64,000 nucleotides of DNA from positions 8,517,501 to 8,581,500 of the forward strand of contig NC_044977.1 in NCBI RefSeq assembly GCF_008728515.1, written 5' to 3'. Every line of letters begins with the position of its first letter. The stretch's first letter is position 1. The notes beneath the pieces were generated by a model. The model was not told where the DNA came from. It was given only the letters and a program-made list of their open reading frames with translations, and made no database searches. The DNA is from Papio anubis. Taxonomy: Eukaryota > Chordata > Mammalia > Primates > Cercopithecidae. Positions 36,291 to 47,847 of this stretch are shown here, piece by piece. The translations under genes were made by a program, and so were the position numbers.

Positions 36291-36683
36291 TGTATCAGTT
36301 TGTTCTTACACTGTTATAAAGACATACCTGAAACTGGGTAATTTATAAATGAAAGAGGTTTAATTGACTCATGGTTCTATGTGCTGTACAGGCTTCTGCT
36401 TCTGGGGAGGCTTCAGGAAACGTGCAATAATTGTGGAAGGCAAAGGAGAAGCAGGCACATCTTTATATGGTCAGCAGGAGAGAATGAGATAGAGATAGAC
36501 AGAGATAAAGAGGAGGTGCTGCAAACTTTTAAACAAACAAATCTCAGGAGAACTCTATCACAAGATCAGTAAGGAGGAAGTCCACCACCATGATTCAATC
36601 ACCTCCCACCAGGCCCTCCTCCAATTCTGGAAATTACAATTTGACACGAGATTTGGGCAGCTACAGAGAGGCAAACTGTATCA
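36291..36683 (-). repeat. MST-type LTR (left copy)
   Basis: 393 bp. In window orientation it runs from TGTATCAGTTTG through TGGGTAATTTATAAA (near the LTR 3' end in element orientation) and GGTTTAATTGACTCA to AAACTGTATCA. The AATTAAACC block in element orientation is the usual MaLR poly(A)-signal region. Confidence 0.9.
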
Positions 36684-37400
36684 TTCTGCCCCTGGCCCTT
36701 CCCAAATCTCATGACTTTCTCACATGGCAAAATACAACGATCTCTTCTCAAGAGTCCCCCACAGTCTTAACTCATTTCAGCATTAACTCAGAAGTCTACA
36801 GTACAAAGTATCATCAGAGACAAGGCAAGTCCCTTCCATCTATAAACCTGCAAAATCAAAAAGAAGTTAATTACTTCCAAGATACAATGTGGGTAGAGGC
36901 ATTGGGTAAATATTTCCTTTCCAAAAGGAAGAATATGGCCAAAACAAAGGTGCTACAGGCCCCACGTAGATCCAAAACACAGCAGGGGAGTCAGTAATTC
37001 TAAAACTCCAAAATAATATCATTTTATTTCATGTCTCATATCCAGGCCACAGTGATGCAAGAGGTAGTCTCCTAAGGCCTTGGACAGTTCTGCCCCTGTG
37101 ACTCTGCAGGGTACAGCCTCTGCAGCTGCTTTCATGGGCTAGCAGTCAGTGCCAAGTGCACAGTACAAGTGGTTGGTAGATCTACCGTTTTCAGGTCTGG
37201 AAGATGGTGGCCTTCTCCAAGCTGCACTAGGCAGTGCTCCAGTGCAGAGTCTATGTGGAAGCTCCAACCGTGCATTTGCCATCTGCACTTCCCTAGTTGA
37301 GGTTCTCCATGAAAGCTCCGCCCCGCAGCAAACCTGTGTGTAGACATCCAGGTGTTTCCATACATCCTCTGAAATCTAGACAGAGGCTTCCAAGCTTCAA

Positions 37401-37571
37401 CTCTTGCCCTCTGTGCATCTGGAGGCTTAATGCCAAGTTGAATTCACCAAAGCTTGCAGCTGCCCTCTGAGCATCTGGAGGCTTAATGCCATGTTGAATT
37501 CACCAAAGCTTGCAGCTGCCCTCTGAGCATCTGGAGGCTTAATGCCATGTTGTAGTCACCAAGGCTTGCAG
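37401..37571. repeat. 56-bp minisatellite, three copies
   Basis: Units containing TGCATCTGGAGGCTTAATGCCA and ATTCACCAAAGCTTGCAG start at about 37404, 37460 and 37516. Units two and three are nearly identical, so they duplicated after the element inserted or late in its life. It lies inside the MST internal region, where the family normally has one unit. Confidence 0.92.
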
Positions 37572-38400
37572 CTTGCACCCTCCAGAGCAGTGGCCTGATA
37601 CTTATCTGGGGTCACTGAGACAGCTGGAGCTGGAATGACTAGGATGCAGCGAGCAGTGGTCCCAAGGCTGTGCAAAGCAGTAGGGCCCTAAGCCCAGCCA
37701 TTAAAAGCATTCTTCTCTTCTAGACCTCTGGGCCTGTGATAGGAGAGGCTGCCATGAAGGTCTCAGAAATGCCTTGGACGCATTTTCTCCTTTATTTTGG
37801 CTACTAACCAAAATCAAGCTCCTCTTTATTTATGCACATTTCTGCTGCCTGCTTGAATTTTTTCTTTTTTCTTTTCTACCACATGGTCAGGCTGCAAATC
37901 TTCCAAACTTTTATACTTTTGTTTCCTTTTAAATACAAATTCCAATTTCAGGTCATTTCTTTGCATATGCAGATGAGCATAGACTTTCAGAATCACCCAA
38001 GCTTCCTCTTGAACACTTTGCTGTTTAAAAATTTGTTCCACCAGATACTTTAAATCATCTCTATCAAGTTCAAAGTTCCACAGATGTCTAGGGCAGGGCC
38101 ACAAGCTTGCCGGACTCTGTTAAAGCATAGAAACAGTGACTTTTACTCTACTTCCAAATAAGTTCCTTATCTCCGTCTGAGACCACCTCAACCTGAATTT
38201 AATTGTACATATCACTATCAGTAATGTGGTTTACAACCATTCAACAAGTCTCAAGGAAGTTCTAAACTTTCTCTCATCTTCCTGTCTTCTTCTAAGCCCT
38301 CCAAATTGTTTCAACCTCTGCTTGTTACCCAGTTTCAAAGTAGCTTGCATATTTTCAGGTATCATTTTAGGAATGTCCCACTTCTCTGGTACCAATTTTT

Positions 38401-38778
38401 TGTATTCTTCTGTTCTTACACTGCTATGAAGACATACCTAAAACTTGGTAATTTGTAAAGAAAAGAGGTTTAATTGGCTCACAGTCCTGTGAGCTGTACA
38501 GACTTCTGCTTCTGGGTAGGCCTCAGGAAACATACACTCACAGCAGACAGTGAAGGGGAAGCAGGCACAGGCACACCTTAAAACGTCTGGCAGGAGAAGG
38601 TGGGGGAAGGTACTACACACCTTTAAACAAGCGGACCTTAGGAGAGCTCTATCACAAGAACAGCAAGGGGGAAGTTCACCCCCATGATTCCGTCACCTCC
38701 AACCAGGTCCCTCCTCCAATACTTCGAATTACAATTTGACTTGAGATTTAGATGGGGACACAGAGCCAAACTATATCA
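38401..38778 (-). repeat. MST-type LTR (right copy)
   Basis: 378 bp, the partner of the LTR at 36291. By eye, roughly four of five positions agree between the two, and both share a CTTCTGCTTCTGGG variant. Two LTRs are identical at integration, so this level of difference means an old insertion. Confidence 0.9.
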
Positions 38779-39690
38779 AGCATCTATCTATAAGGAACAT
38801 CAATAAACATACAAGAAAAAAAAAAAGCAACCACATTAAAAAGTGGGCATAGGACATGAACAGACACTTTTCAAAAGAGCATACATGTGGCCATCAAGCA
38901 TATGAAAGAGAAGCTCAATATCACTGAGCATTAAAGAAATGCAAATCAAAACCACAATGAGATACCATCTCACACCAGTCAGAATGGATATTACTAAAAA
39001 GTCCAAAAATAATAGATGCTGGCAAGTTTTCAGAGAAGACAAAAGCTTATATACAGTTAGTTGGTAAGAGTGTAAACTAGTTAAAGTATTTTGGAAAGCA
39101 GTATGGTGATTCCTCAAATAGCTTAAGGCAGAACTCCTGTTCAACCCAGCAATCTCATTACTGGGTATATATATACTCAGAGGAATATAAATCATTCTAC
39201 TATAAAGGCACACACACACAAATGTTAATTGCAGCACTACTCACGATAGCAAAGACATGGAATCAGCCTAAATGCCCATCAATGATAGATTGGATTAAAA
39301 ACCTGTTTGAACGTATACAGCATGAAATACTATGGATTCATAAAAAAGAATGAGATCATGTATTTTGCAGGAGCATGGATGCAGCTGGAGGCTATTATCC
39401 TTAACAAACAAATGCAGGAACAGAAATCCAAATACCACATGTTCTTATTTATAAATGGGAGCTAAATGATGAGAACTCATGAACACAAAGAAGGGAACAA
39501 CAGATACTGGGGTTTACTTGAGGGTACAGGATGGGAGGAGGAGTAGGAGCAGAAAAGGTAATTGTCAGGTACTGAACTTAATACCTGGGTGATAAAATAA
39601 TCTGTGCACTAAACCTCCATAACACAAGTTCACGTACATAACAAACCTTCATATGCACCCGCAAACCTGCAATAAAGTTTTTTTTTAATG
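38779..39690 (+). mobile_element. L1 with 5' inversion, right part (3' end)
   Basis: Plus-strand ORF2 C-terminal sequence resumes exactly where 36290 left off (CATCTATCTATAAGGAAC). It continues through the 3' UTR to a poly(A)-signal-like AATAAAG and a T/A-rich end near 39690. There is no intact frame. A minus-strand ORF at 38836-39237 is only the complement of this L1. Confidence 0.9.
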
Positions 39691-39929
39691 AAAATATTTG
39701 TGTAATACTCAAGAGACAGTGATAAGATAACATTAGGAATAATGGAATAGGGTTACTGTAGGAAATAATGCCTACCTACTGTTTGGTGGCCAGCATCCTT
39801 TCTTGCCAAAAGTATTTTCTTTAGGAAATTTCTTCTCCCCAGATTCTCAGCCATGTGGTTAATATGGAATCCATGTATTTCCTCATAACAGTAGTCAACC
39901 ATAATTTACTTAAGGCAGTAAAAATAGTT

Positions 39930-40340
39930 TCTGTTTGGTCATGGTGGTGATTGGCTTAGGAGTGGGTGTATGACATAAGTTAATCCAATAAAGTAAGTGT
40001 CTTAACTTTTTCTGGGAATGCTTGGATATAATTCTATTATTTTCTGAAAAATACCAATACGGAAGTATATTTTGATAATTACCACTGGCAGTAATCTTGG
40101 AATCAATGAAATTATTTTTATAACTAAAACATTAATCAGCCAAAAGTTTATGTTAACCCAGCAGAAATGGGGTAAGAGATAAATTTAGATGGTGATGATT
40201 GAGTGCTGCATCAAACTATACCTGAAGTTAATATGCCTCTGTGTTTTTCAGTTATTTGAGCCAATTAACTTTCTTCTTTAATTTAAGCTATTTTGAGTTG
40301 AATCACTTGCATGAAGATAATCTCACTATATAAGACTAGC
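39930..40340 (+). mobile_element. Possible old MaLR (MLT1-type) LTR fragment
   Basis: 'GGTCATGGTGGTGATTGGCTTAGGAGTGGG' at the left and 'TTTTTCAGTTATTTGAGCCAATTAAC...TTTAAGCTATTTTGAGTTG...TCACTTGCA' at the right resemble the two ends of MLT1-like LTRs. Divergence is high and I am not sure of the subfamily. Confidence 0.45.
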
Positions 40341-41844
40341 ATTTATTTGGCAAAAGTTAGAGGCCAGACTCTTCTAAACTTAGAATGCTTAGATACATCA
40401 TTCTAAAATAAACAATGAGAAAATATTGAGAAATTGTGAATTAAATACTCATAAAATTAAAATATGTTGTAATTTCTTTAACAGAATTTTGCGAAATGCA
40501 TTATATAGGGTGTATACTAAGAACAACATGAAAATTACCCATGTCTAAAATGCATCAGAGATTAAAATAAAGTGATTACTGATAAGGAAGGAATTAATGT
40601 GAGATGTGATTTGAAAATATGATAGAAAATATACATTGAGGTTATATGAAATATGGTGAATATATTAAATATATACTGAATATATCAAAATATTTTTTGT
40701 TTTGGTTTTGAAATTTAGGTAGATATTTGTCATACTTTTATTTTTGCTAACTTGAAAATGTATATTGCGTGTCTTTAAAGTACATGCGTGTGAACCTAAA
40801 ACCACGCAGAACACACGCCCTTGTGAAAAACAGCTTATCAATTAGGTGCATTTGCTATTTCCATATCCGCTATGGCCGAAGGGTCCTATTGTCTCATTTT
40901 AAAAAACTAATCCCCATTTGTCTAGCTCAATATATCATTGGAAGTTGTACATAGGAGAAAGGAGACATTTCCAATGGCATGCATAATTCTCCTCAAGTCT
41001 GTGTTTGTGTGATGTAAGCTACACAGGAAAATACAGTAAATAAAGAGCAATCACAAGTACTGTGTTGCAAAGAGTAGATAATTTCATAATCATATAATTT
41101 GAATGATTCTTTATATCATAGGGCATTAGACTAAAACTTCATCTACAAGACTTCTATTCTTTTTAAATTTTTGTTTGTTGTTTCAGGTGTAGGTGGTTTT
41201 TGCCTTTCCACTTAACGTTAGGTAATGAAAAGATGAAGGACAGCTCTGTTGTGGTCCTGTTTGATAACACTAGAAACAAGTCGGATGGAAACGAAAAGAA
41301 GAACAGAGATGAGAACAGAAAGAGTACATCTTTAAAAATGTCTCGGGACAAGGAAAAAAAACTACATATACTCTAAACTAAAAATGAGAAATTGTAGCCA
41401 CATATAATTGGAATAGTGGTGTTACAAATGTTTATGAATAATATTTTATAATATTAATGTATGTTATATTGCACAAGTTAAAATATGTGCTTATGACAGT
41501 GTAGATTATCCTTATGAAAAGGAAGACAAAAGCAAACCTAGGCATACCTATTTTTTAATATGGTCATATTTAAGAGATCATTTTGTCTCTAAATAAATAA
41601 TAGATACTTCAATAATTAATAGAGCACACTTATGAAATGATTCAATGTTATATGAAATAGATTATCAAAATATCTGAAAATACACTATACAGTGGATGCT
41701 GAAAATATCATGGTAATTAAAGCTGAAAAACAATACAAATACTTCACCAAAATAATAAAGTAATTTTGTTAGTGTAAATCCTATAGATGTATTTTGTGGA
41801 GGAAAGCCTTGGTTTGGGTATTTGAAAGCTCGGATCATTGGGCT
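40341..41844. other. Non-genic AT-rich sequence
   Basis: Nothing recognisable on either strand. Confidence 0.5.
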
Positions 41845-41955
41845 TCTGCCAATCACTGGTCATGTGGCTGTGGATAAATAACAGAAGATTAGAGTACTGT
41901 TTCCTCATCTCTAGCATGAAGTGATTAAATAGTATAATTAATGAGATCAATTTAA
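41845..41955 (+). mobile_element. Probable MIR fragment
   Basis: 'CACTGGTCATGTGGCTGTGG', 'TACTGTTTCCTCATCTCTAGCATGAAGTGATTAAATAG' match the MIR core (agctgtgtgaccttgg ... cagtttcctcatctgtaaaatg). Confidence 0.6.
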
Positions 41956-41964
41956 CAATGATGA

Positions 41965-42005
41965 GCTATCTATCCGTCTATCCATCCATCTATCTATTTA
42001 TCTAG
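41965..42005 (+). repeat. (ATCT/CATC)n tetranucleotide repeat
   Basis: CTATCTATCCGTCTATCCATCCATCTATCTATTTATCTA: about ten imperfect units. Confidence 0.92.
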
Positions 42006-43261
42006 GCATATACCTATAATCCTGGCTTCAGTCATCCCTATTTATCCAGGGTCTGTATTACAGGTTGGCTTCCTCAGAAAGCAGAAGCTAAAAAGGAGCT
42101 TAGCACTCCTGGGATCGATATTCCTGGGGAGAGAAGAGCGTAACAAGATTGAGCAGAGTGTTGGACTTGTAGCACAGACACAATAAGACTTCAGTTGACA
42201 CCACAGAGAGATGAACTGAGTTTGCTCTTCAAAGAGTTTCTAACTTTGAGCCAAGGGTCTGGATTCTATACCCTGTATCTGGAAGTCAATGAACACAGAC
42301 TGTCAGAGCAGAGGATATGTCATTACACAAAGTAATTTTGAGCTGAGGCAAATCCTAAAGAGGATGGATATCTGATGACAGTTAGATGAGAAACTTATTG
42401 ACAGTTTAGATAAATTCTTTAGTTGTGAGGGAGGGATCTGCATGGTGCAGCATAGGGATATGATGTACGCAATGCCTGAAGTACCTCAGTTTCTCAAAAA
42501 ATCCAAATCCACTTCTTGAATATGGAGGTTGTGAACAGGGATAAGTGGAGTGTTCAAATCCCTTTAAAAAGTTAACCAACTCCATTAGTGGAGTATGATG
42601 TAAGACGTTAATTTTCATTTTAAGATTGGTCATAGTATAAATTCCTCACGATTTATAAAGCCTATGAGTCAAAATCCTCCCTGTTCCTTCTAGAAATATT
42701 CCTCTATTCCTTTGAGGAAGTATTTTTCAAAGACCCAACACATCTTTTCATTAAAAATAATATTTTAATGCCTTTTTTATTACCCTAAAATGAAAGTCAT
42801 AGATAATATAGCCTATCTGTAAATATAATTTCAAAAGATCAATATAATACCACAACTATAATAGAAAGGAAAAATAGGAGAAAAGTCATTTATAATAAAA
42901 TAACATGTGTTTCCATATGTAGATATTCAGGCATGACAGCATTAGAAGATATGGTGAAGCAGTCAGGTGCATGATCTATAAATCAACATATACAAGTATC
43001 TTATTGAATAATGAGTGGTAATTAAATACCGCTGGAGGATATACTGTCAATGAACTGGTAACCCAAATTGAAGGCACGCTAAGTAAATTCCTGAACAAAA
43101 CAAATTAAAATCTTCTTTCCACTTTGCTAGTATTTGCATATGCTGGAAACTTACTGTATATTAAAATTATTAAAGAATGAGATAATAGTTAACTTCTAAA
43201 TTTAGCTCATTATGAATATATTTTTCATCTTATGAATATCTGATGATGCATTAAAACATAT
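42006..43261. other. Non-genic sequence
   Basis: No repeat family recognised with confidence; ORFs here have no motif. Confidence 0.5.
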
Positions 43262-43440
43262 ATGAGACAAGGGACAGTTCTTCTTTGTGTGGGAATTGTG
43301 GAATACTGCATTCCTTGCCAACTTGTGAAATTCAAATATCCCACAGTCACTAGGATAAACAAAAATGCTCCTCATATATGCTTATTGTCTCCAAGGGCCA
43401 ATACTACCTGGTCGATCATGACTCCAAAGTGTCTGTTCAG
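43262..43440 (-). mobile_element. Possible MER5-type hAT nonautonomous transposon
   Basis: 'GGACAGTTCTTCTTTGTGTGGGAATTGTGGAATACTGCATT...AAAATGCTCC...TTGTCTCCAAGGGCCAA' follows the order of MER5A-like MITEs. Terminal repeats are not clear. Confidence 0.45.
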
Positions 43441-43659
43441 TCCTATCGTGTATGGAGAAGCTTCTAAGCACAGGTTCTACTTCTGGCTTCTATAGATGAA
43501 ATTTCAGCAAAGTCACTGTATCATCGCTCTCTCTTAAAAGACTGGGCACGTTAATTCTCAACTACACCTTGTGTGTTAAAGAGTCTACAAAGAATCCCAT
43601 TTTCTTACTTTATTCTCATTAAGCATAAGATGGCAATCAAATTGCTTGAGATATTGTGA

Positions 43660-43895
43660 TGCAATGGGTACTGCTCAGACTGGGGAACTGAGTTAAAACT
43701 CCTACTTTCCCGCTTAAGGTCTTTACAAACAGTAGGTCAATTAAACATCCCGCGTGTCCATTCCCTGATCTTTTCATCTAAAACACTACCAACATCCATG
43801 TTTATTGTGAGAATTAAAAGAAACAGTGTGTTGCAACCCCAGCAGTTAGTGTAGAGTTTGAGCAGCACATAGTTACTGATGCTAGAATACGAAAC
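43660..43895 (+). mobile_element. Probable MIR fragment
   Basis: The order TACTGCTCAGACTGGGGAACTGAGTTAAAACTCC, TAGGTCAATTAAACAT, 'TTTTCATCTAAAAC', 'ATTGTGAGAATTAAAAGAAA', 'GTTTGAGCAGCACATAGTTACTGATGC' tracks MIR from end to end. Confidence 0.65.
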
Positions 43896-44714
43896 TACAA
43901 GATAAAAGAGAGATTAACAAATCATAAGTATAGATAGAGAAGTACCTAAATAGACAGAGATGTTGCAGGATCTATCTATAGATATATCCATACATTTGTG
44001 GGATCTGTAGATAGGTATTGATTGGAAAATATTGGGGCAGGAGGAAAGAGAGAATTGGACTCAAACATTTCTGTGTGACAATGTCTAATTATCTTTCCTT
44101 TTTCTAGCTCTGGCATTTTACTAGGATGTCTCATAGGTAAGGACACAATATGATTTATCAACCAACATAAGATTTTCTGGAAAAGGGACGCTCTAAAACT
44201 GTTAATAATTACACTAGAAAAACAGGCACCAGGAGGGCACCATGCAAGTTAGGACCCATCGTCACCTCAATTATAAGACATACTATCCTGCCTAGGTTGG
44301 TGGCGATGGTTGAAATAACCTTGACATATTTGACATTCTGCTATTGTATTATTTCTTGTTGCTTACCTCATCAGATTTATTTTCTTCATATTTGTTTCTT
44401 TTTTATTTTAATTTTGATTAGTACCATTCTTGTATTTTATTTTGTGTTATATTATTTTGATCCCAAATTTTATAACATTAAAAATCTTGGTCCACGGTAT
44501 TTTACTGGCTTTAGTAAATGTTGGCATATTTTATTGGTAGCTTTTGTATATATAACATGTAAGCAATTACTTTAAAAAATGTAATCTGTATTTAAATCTT
44601 TTGGACTCAAGCATTAGGTAAAAATTTGTTTTATTTATTCATTATTTTTCCAAATATTACATTATTTAAAAAGTATTATTTTAATAGAGATTAAATTCAT
44701 TAATGTTATAATCA
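43896..44714. other. Non-genic AT-rich sequence
   Basis: No element recognised. The 92-codon ORF at 44297-44575 is hydrophobic because it translates T-rich DNA; no motif. Confidence 0.5.
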
Positions 44715-44880
44715 AAATACTGTAAGCTTTAGAGTCATATTGACTTAAGTTAAAATCTCTGTCCCTCTACTTTTTTCACTCGTGCACAACCTTGGTCAAA
44801 TTGTTTATTCTCAAATAATTTGAATTTCTCATCTGGAAAATGTGGATTATAACATCTACCTTGTAAAGTTGTTTAAAATA
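44715..44880 (+). mobile_element. MIR SINE
   Basis: 'CTTTAGAGTCATATTGACTTAAGTTAAAATCTC', 'CACAACCTTGGTCAAATTGTTTATTCTC', 'ATTTCTCATCTGGAAAATGTGGATTATAACATCTACCTTGTAAAGTTGT' is one of the clearest MIR matches in the window. Confidence 0.8.
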
Positions 44881-45064
44881 AAAAATAAAAATACACAAAT
44901 TTTGTTTATAGATGATTCCTTTAAACATACAATGGCTTAATGTTTTATGCTTTAAACTATTAAACTTTAAACTTTAAAACCATCTCTTATCATTTTTGCA
45001 CATGATGATTTATTTTTTGTTTTCTGTGTTCCAAACTCTTAAGTGGCCACTTTATTTTGAGCGA

Positions 45065-45360
45065 TACTCTTTTAATTCCTCTGCCCTCACTGTGGCCAGA
45101 ATGATCTTCCAAGTTCCAGCAAGTCTCTCCTTTGATTTCTTAACCATATGTATTCAACAAAATGTTCAGACTTTATCCATGACATACAGAATCTATACCT
45201 GATTTGGGTCTCTCCTATCATAATTCTCTCTCCTCCAGTTCTACATTTGCTTTCCACTCTAAATAAGTTATATGGTAATTTTTTTACATTTTACTCTCAC
45301 TGTGAAATATGCAGCCTCCTCGTCTCTGACCCATTTAATTCAACTGGTGTTCCATGCTCA
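45065..45360 (+). mobile_element. L2 (LINE2) fragment, internal/3' ORF region
   Basis: 'TCACTGTGGCCAGAATGATCTTCCAAGTTCCAGCAAGTC', 'ACTTTATCCATGACATACAGAATCTATACCTGATTTGGG' and 'TCCACTCTAAAT' follow the L2 ORF2 3' region. All frames are broken. Confidence 0.65.
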
Positions 45361-45389
45361 ACTGCTTACCTCCTCAGCAGGAAGACAAA

Positions 45390-45530
45390 AAATTTAGGAT
45401 GTCAAGTGAAATTAAGATTTCGTATAAACAACAAGTAATATTTCAGTATGAGTATGCCATGTGCAATAATTGGAACATAATTATACTAAAAAAGTATTCA
45501 TATTTTACTTTTATTTGTTACATCTGACAA
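45390..45530. mobile_element. Palindromic interspersed repeat, probable DNA-transposon-derived
   Basis: AGTATGAGTATGCC on the left and GGAACATAATTATACT on the right are imperfect reverse complements around a CATGTGCAATAATT centre, inside longer flanks that also mirror each other (GGATGTCAAGTG against TTACATCTGACAAC). I recognise it as a recurring mammalian repeat but cannot name it. Confidence 0.5.
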
Positions 45531-47847
45531 CTCTTCTCTTTGAGGAAGTCTCTGCTGAGAACCCTTCAAGAATACTTGCCATGGCCATCTATTAAAAGCA
45601 TACACATCCTATCATATGTTTGACCGTGTTGAATGTATTTAAATGTGTTTACCTGCCAGTAACGTGTCTAGAGGAAACAACAAAAATTGTAAAATTCCTG
45701 TGGGTCTCTTTTTAAGTTTTCTAAATGAAGAGTATACTTTCATCGGGAGAAGCTGGATTGAATCGAAATACAACTTTATTATTCAATATTGATATTTATT
45801 TTCTCATGATTAATATTTTAAGAAATTTGATTTTATATAGTGCTTATTTTTCCTTATAAAAGTATAGAAACTATCTGCATCAAGAGTAATTTATGTTGTA
45901 TAAGTTATCTTTAAGGTTTATAAGACATTATAAATAAATGATTTTTCTAGGGTCTATTTTAATGTGTCCATGTAACAAATACAAATGCCAAAAACATAGT
46001 CAATTTATGTACAAAGGAGTACTCTTTAAAGGAGGATGCAGAGAAATGAAAATGCAGAGAATGAGTTTTGACTAAAATATGCCCAAATTTACATAAACAT
46101 TTAATGTATTATTTTAGTAGGGGTGTATTTGAGTGGAAGGAGAACCAATACCGTTAATCATTACATCAGAACACCAGATATTATCAGGGAACTGTCCCAG
46201 GCAAACCAGGGTGTTTATTCAACATAGCTAGAATCCTCTGCTTCTATATATACAGCATCAAAATAACTTCAATGTGTATTATTTCATTTGAATATATCAT
46301 CTGACTATTATCAGCTTAGGTTTGGTCTGGATCTGGAATACAGATAATTAGAGGTTATGAATTCAACCTCAAAACTGTGGATCTGTAACACAAAGGCCTC
46401 CTTCCATTGTGCTATTATTAATTAGTAACTCTAGTGGTCTGGAGGAAATAAATGTCTAAGCACTTAATGTAAATTTATACCAAAGACATGTCAGGAGATG
46501 TTATGATGTAGTACTTTATTTCAAATTGGATGGAGGGTTTATGACAGAGCTAGGGGAAGGAGACTGAATAAAGCAGAACTAAAAATATAAATGATTGATT
46601 TAAAAACATATATTTTGACACAGTATGGAATGAATGGTATAGATTCATTGTAAATACAGACTTTATTTCTCTTACTTGGAGGTTTTCTAATATCTTTGAA
46701 CAAATTTAATAATTCACTCCTCAAAATCAGATATTTTATAATTTTGACTATTTTAAACTTATTGCTAATTTTAATATATTTAAAATATTATAGTTAACAC
46801 AAGAGCATGTTTCCCATATTTTTATGTTAAAGACAACCTTATTATTTAAATATGCATAAAATGTATACGATATAACATTGAAAATCTAGTTAGTATTCTT
46901 CTAATAGTGAAGATATTAGGAAGTCATCTGTACAAATGAAATAATATATATGCAGCTATTTCACTTACATATTTACCATTCTAAGAAGTGAAGAGCAAAA
47001 AAAACCACTGCCTAATTTTATAAAATTTACTGACTTTTTAATATATTCATATCTATGTATAAATTAATTTATATTAATTCAAAATGTATTACTTTATCTT
47101 CATTGCACCTTTATGGGTTATGAATACTCTGTGATAAAAATAAGCATCACCAAGTCTAAATATTTACAAAATAATGTAATACAAAATGAAAAAACAATTA
47201 TCAGGACTCTGATGTTACAGCAATTCGATGAAAACAACATACATTAATTTATGTATCAACTTTTATATTTCCTTATAGTTTAGATTTCATTCTTTTTATA
47301 TTCTCAATACATAAAATATCTCTTAGTTAGAAATTTCATTATATTTTAACTCTACTTCCACTTAACTAATATGATGTAGCTAACTAATTTCTTAACAGTC
47401 ACTATGTACCTAGCAAGGAGGGTTGGATCAAGGCAAGTGGCAGGAAAAAGGAAACTCTCTCTCTTACTCATGTGTAAGCATATGTATTATAGGTGTCAAA
47501 AGATGAAGAAAAGAGAGTATATTTCCTGTTTATTCCATTGAGATTAATTTTGGGAAAAGGAAAATAATAACCTGAAAATATACTAAAGTATGATATCAGG
47601 TTATTAATAAGTAATATATATGATAAAATAATAGTCTAGTATATATATTCACAGTTAAAGAGATCAAAACACATCCATAAACTTATATTTTAGCCTTTAT
47701 GAATACACTATTTGCCTTCAAATTACATTTAAAACCATTGTTATATTTCTAACAAATTTTTGGCAAAATGTAAAAACATGAAATAAAACAAAAATAAATC
47801 TTAGTCAAAGAAAATAATTTGTTTGGTTTAGGACTTTCAGTACTACA
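45531..47847. other. Non-genic AT-rich sequence
   Basis: Very AT-rich with several TA-rich patches (46780-46870, 47030-47090, 47580-47660). No interspersed repeat recognised. Confidence 0.5.

Larger units (their letters stand above)
36291..38778 (-). mobile_element. Complete MaLR (MST-type) element: LTR-internal-LTR
   Basis: Two related LTRs (36291-36683 and 38401-38778) flank about 1.7 kb of internal sequence. Both start TGTAT and end TATCA in window orientation, the complement of the MaLR TGATA...ATACA ends. The internal part resembles MST/THE1-type non-coding internal sequence (minus strand). The 5 bp before (AACAT, 36286-36290) and after (AGCAT, 38779-38783) form a target-site duplication with one difference. 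It interrupts an L1, whose ORF2 continues on both sides. MaLR elements encode no functional pol and depended on ERVL-type machinery; the ORFs here are chance. Confidence 0.92.

Noticed and set aside
36590..36997. 135-codon plus-strand ORF
   Set aside because: Lies in the complement of the MST LTR and internal region, which is non-coding; chance ORF.
37401..37571. CRISPR-like array
   Set aside because: Direct repeats are contiguous without unique spacers, and the DNA is primate; it is a minisatellite inside an LTR element.
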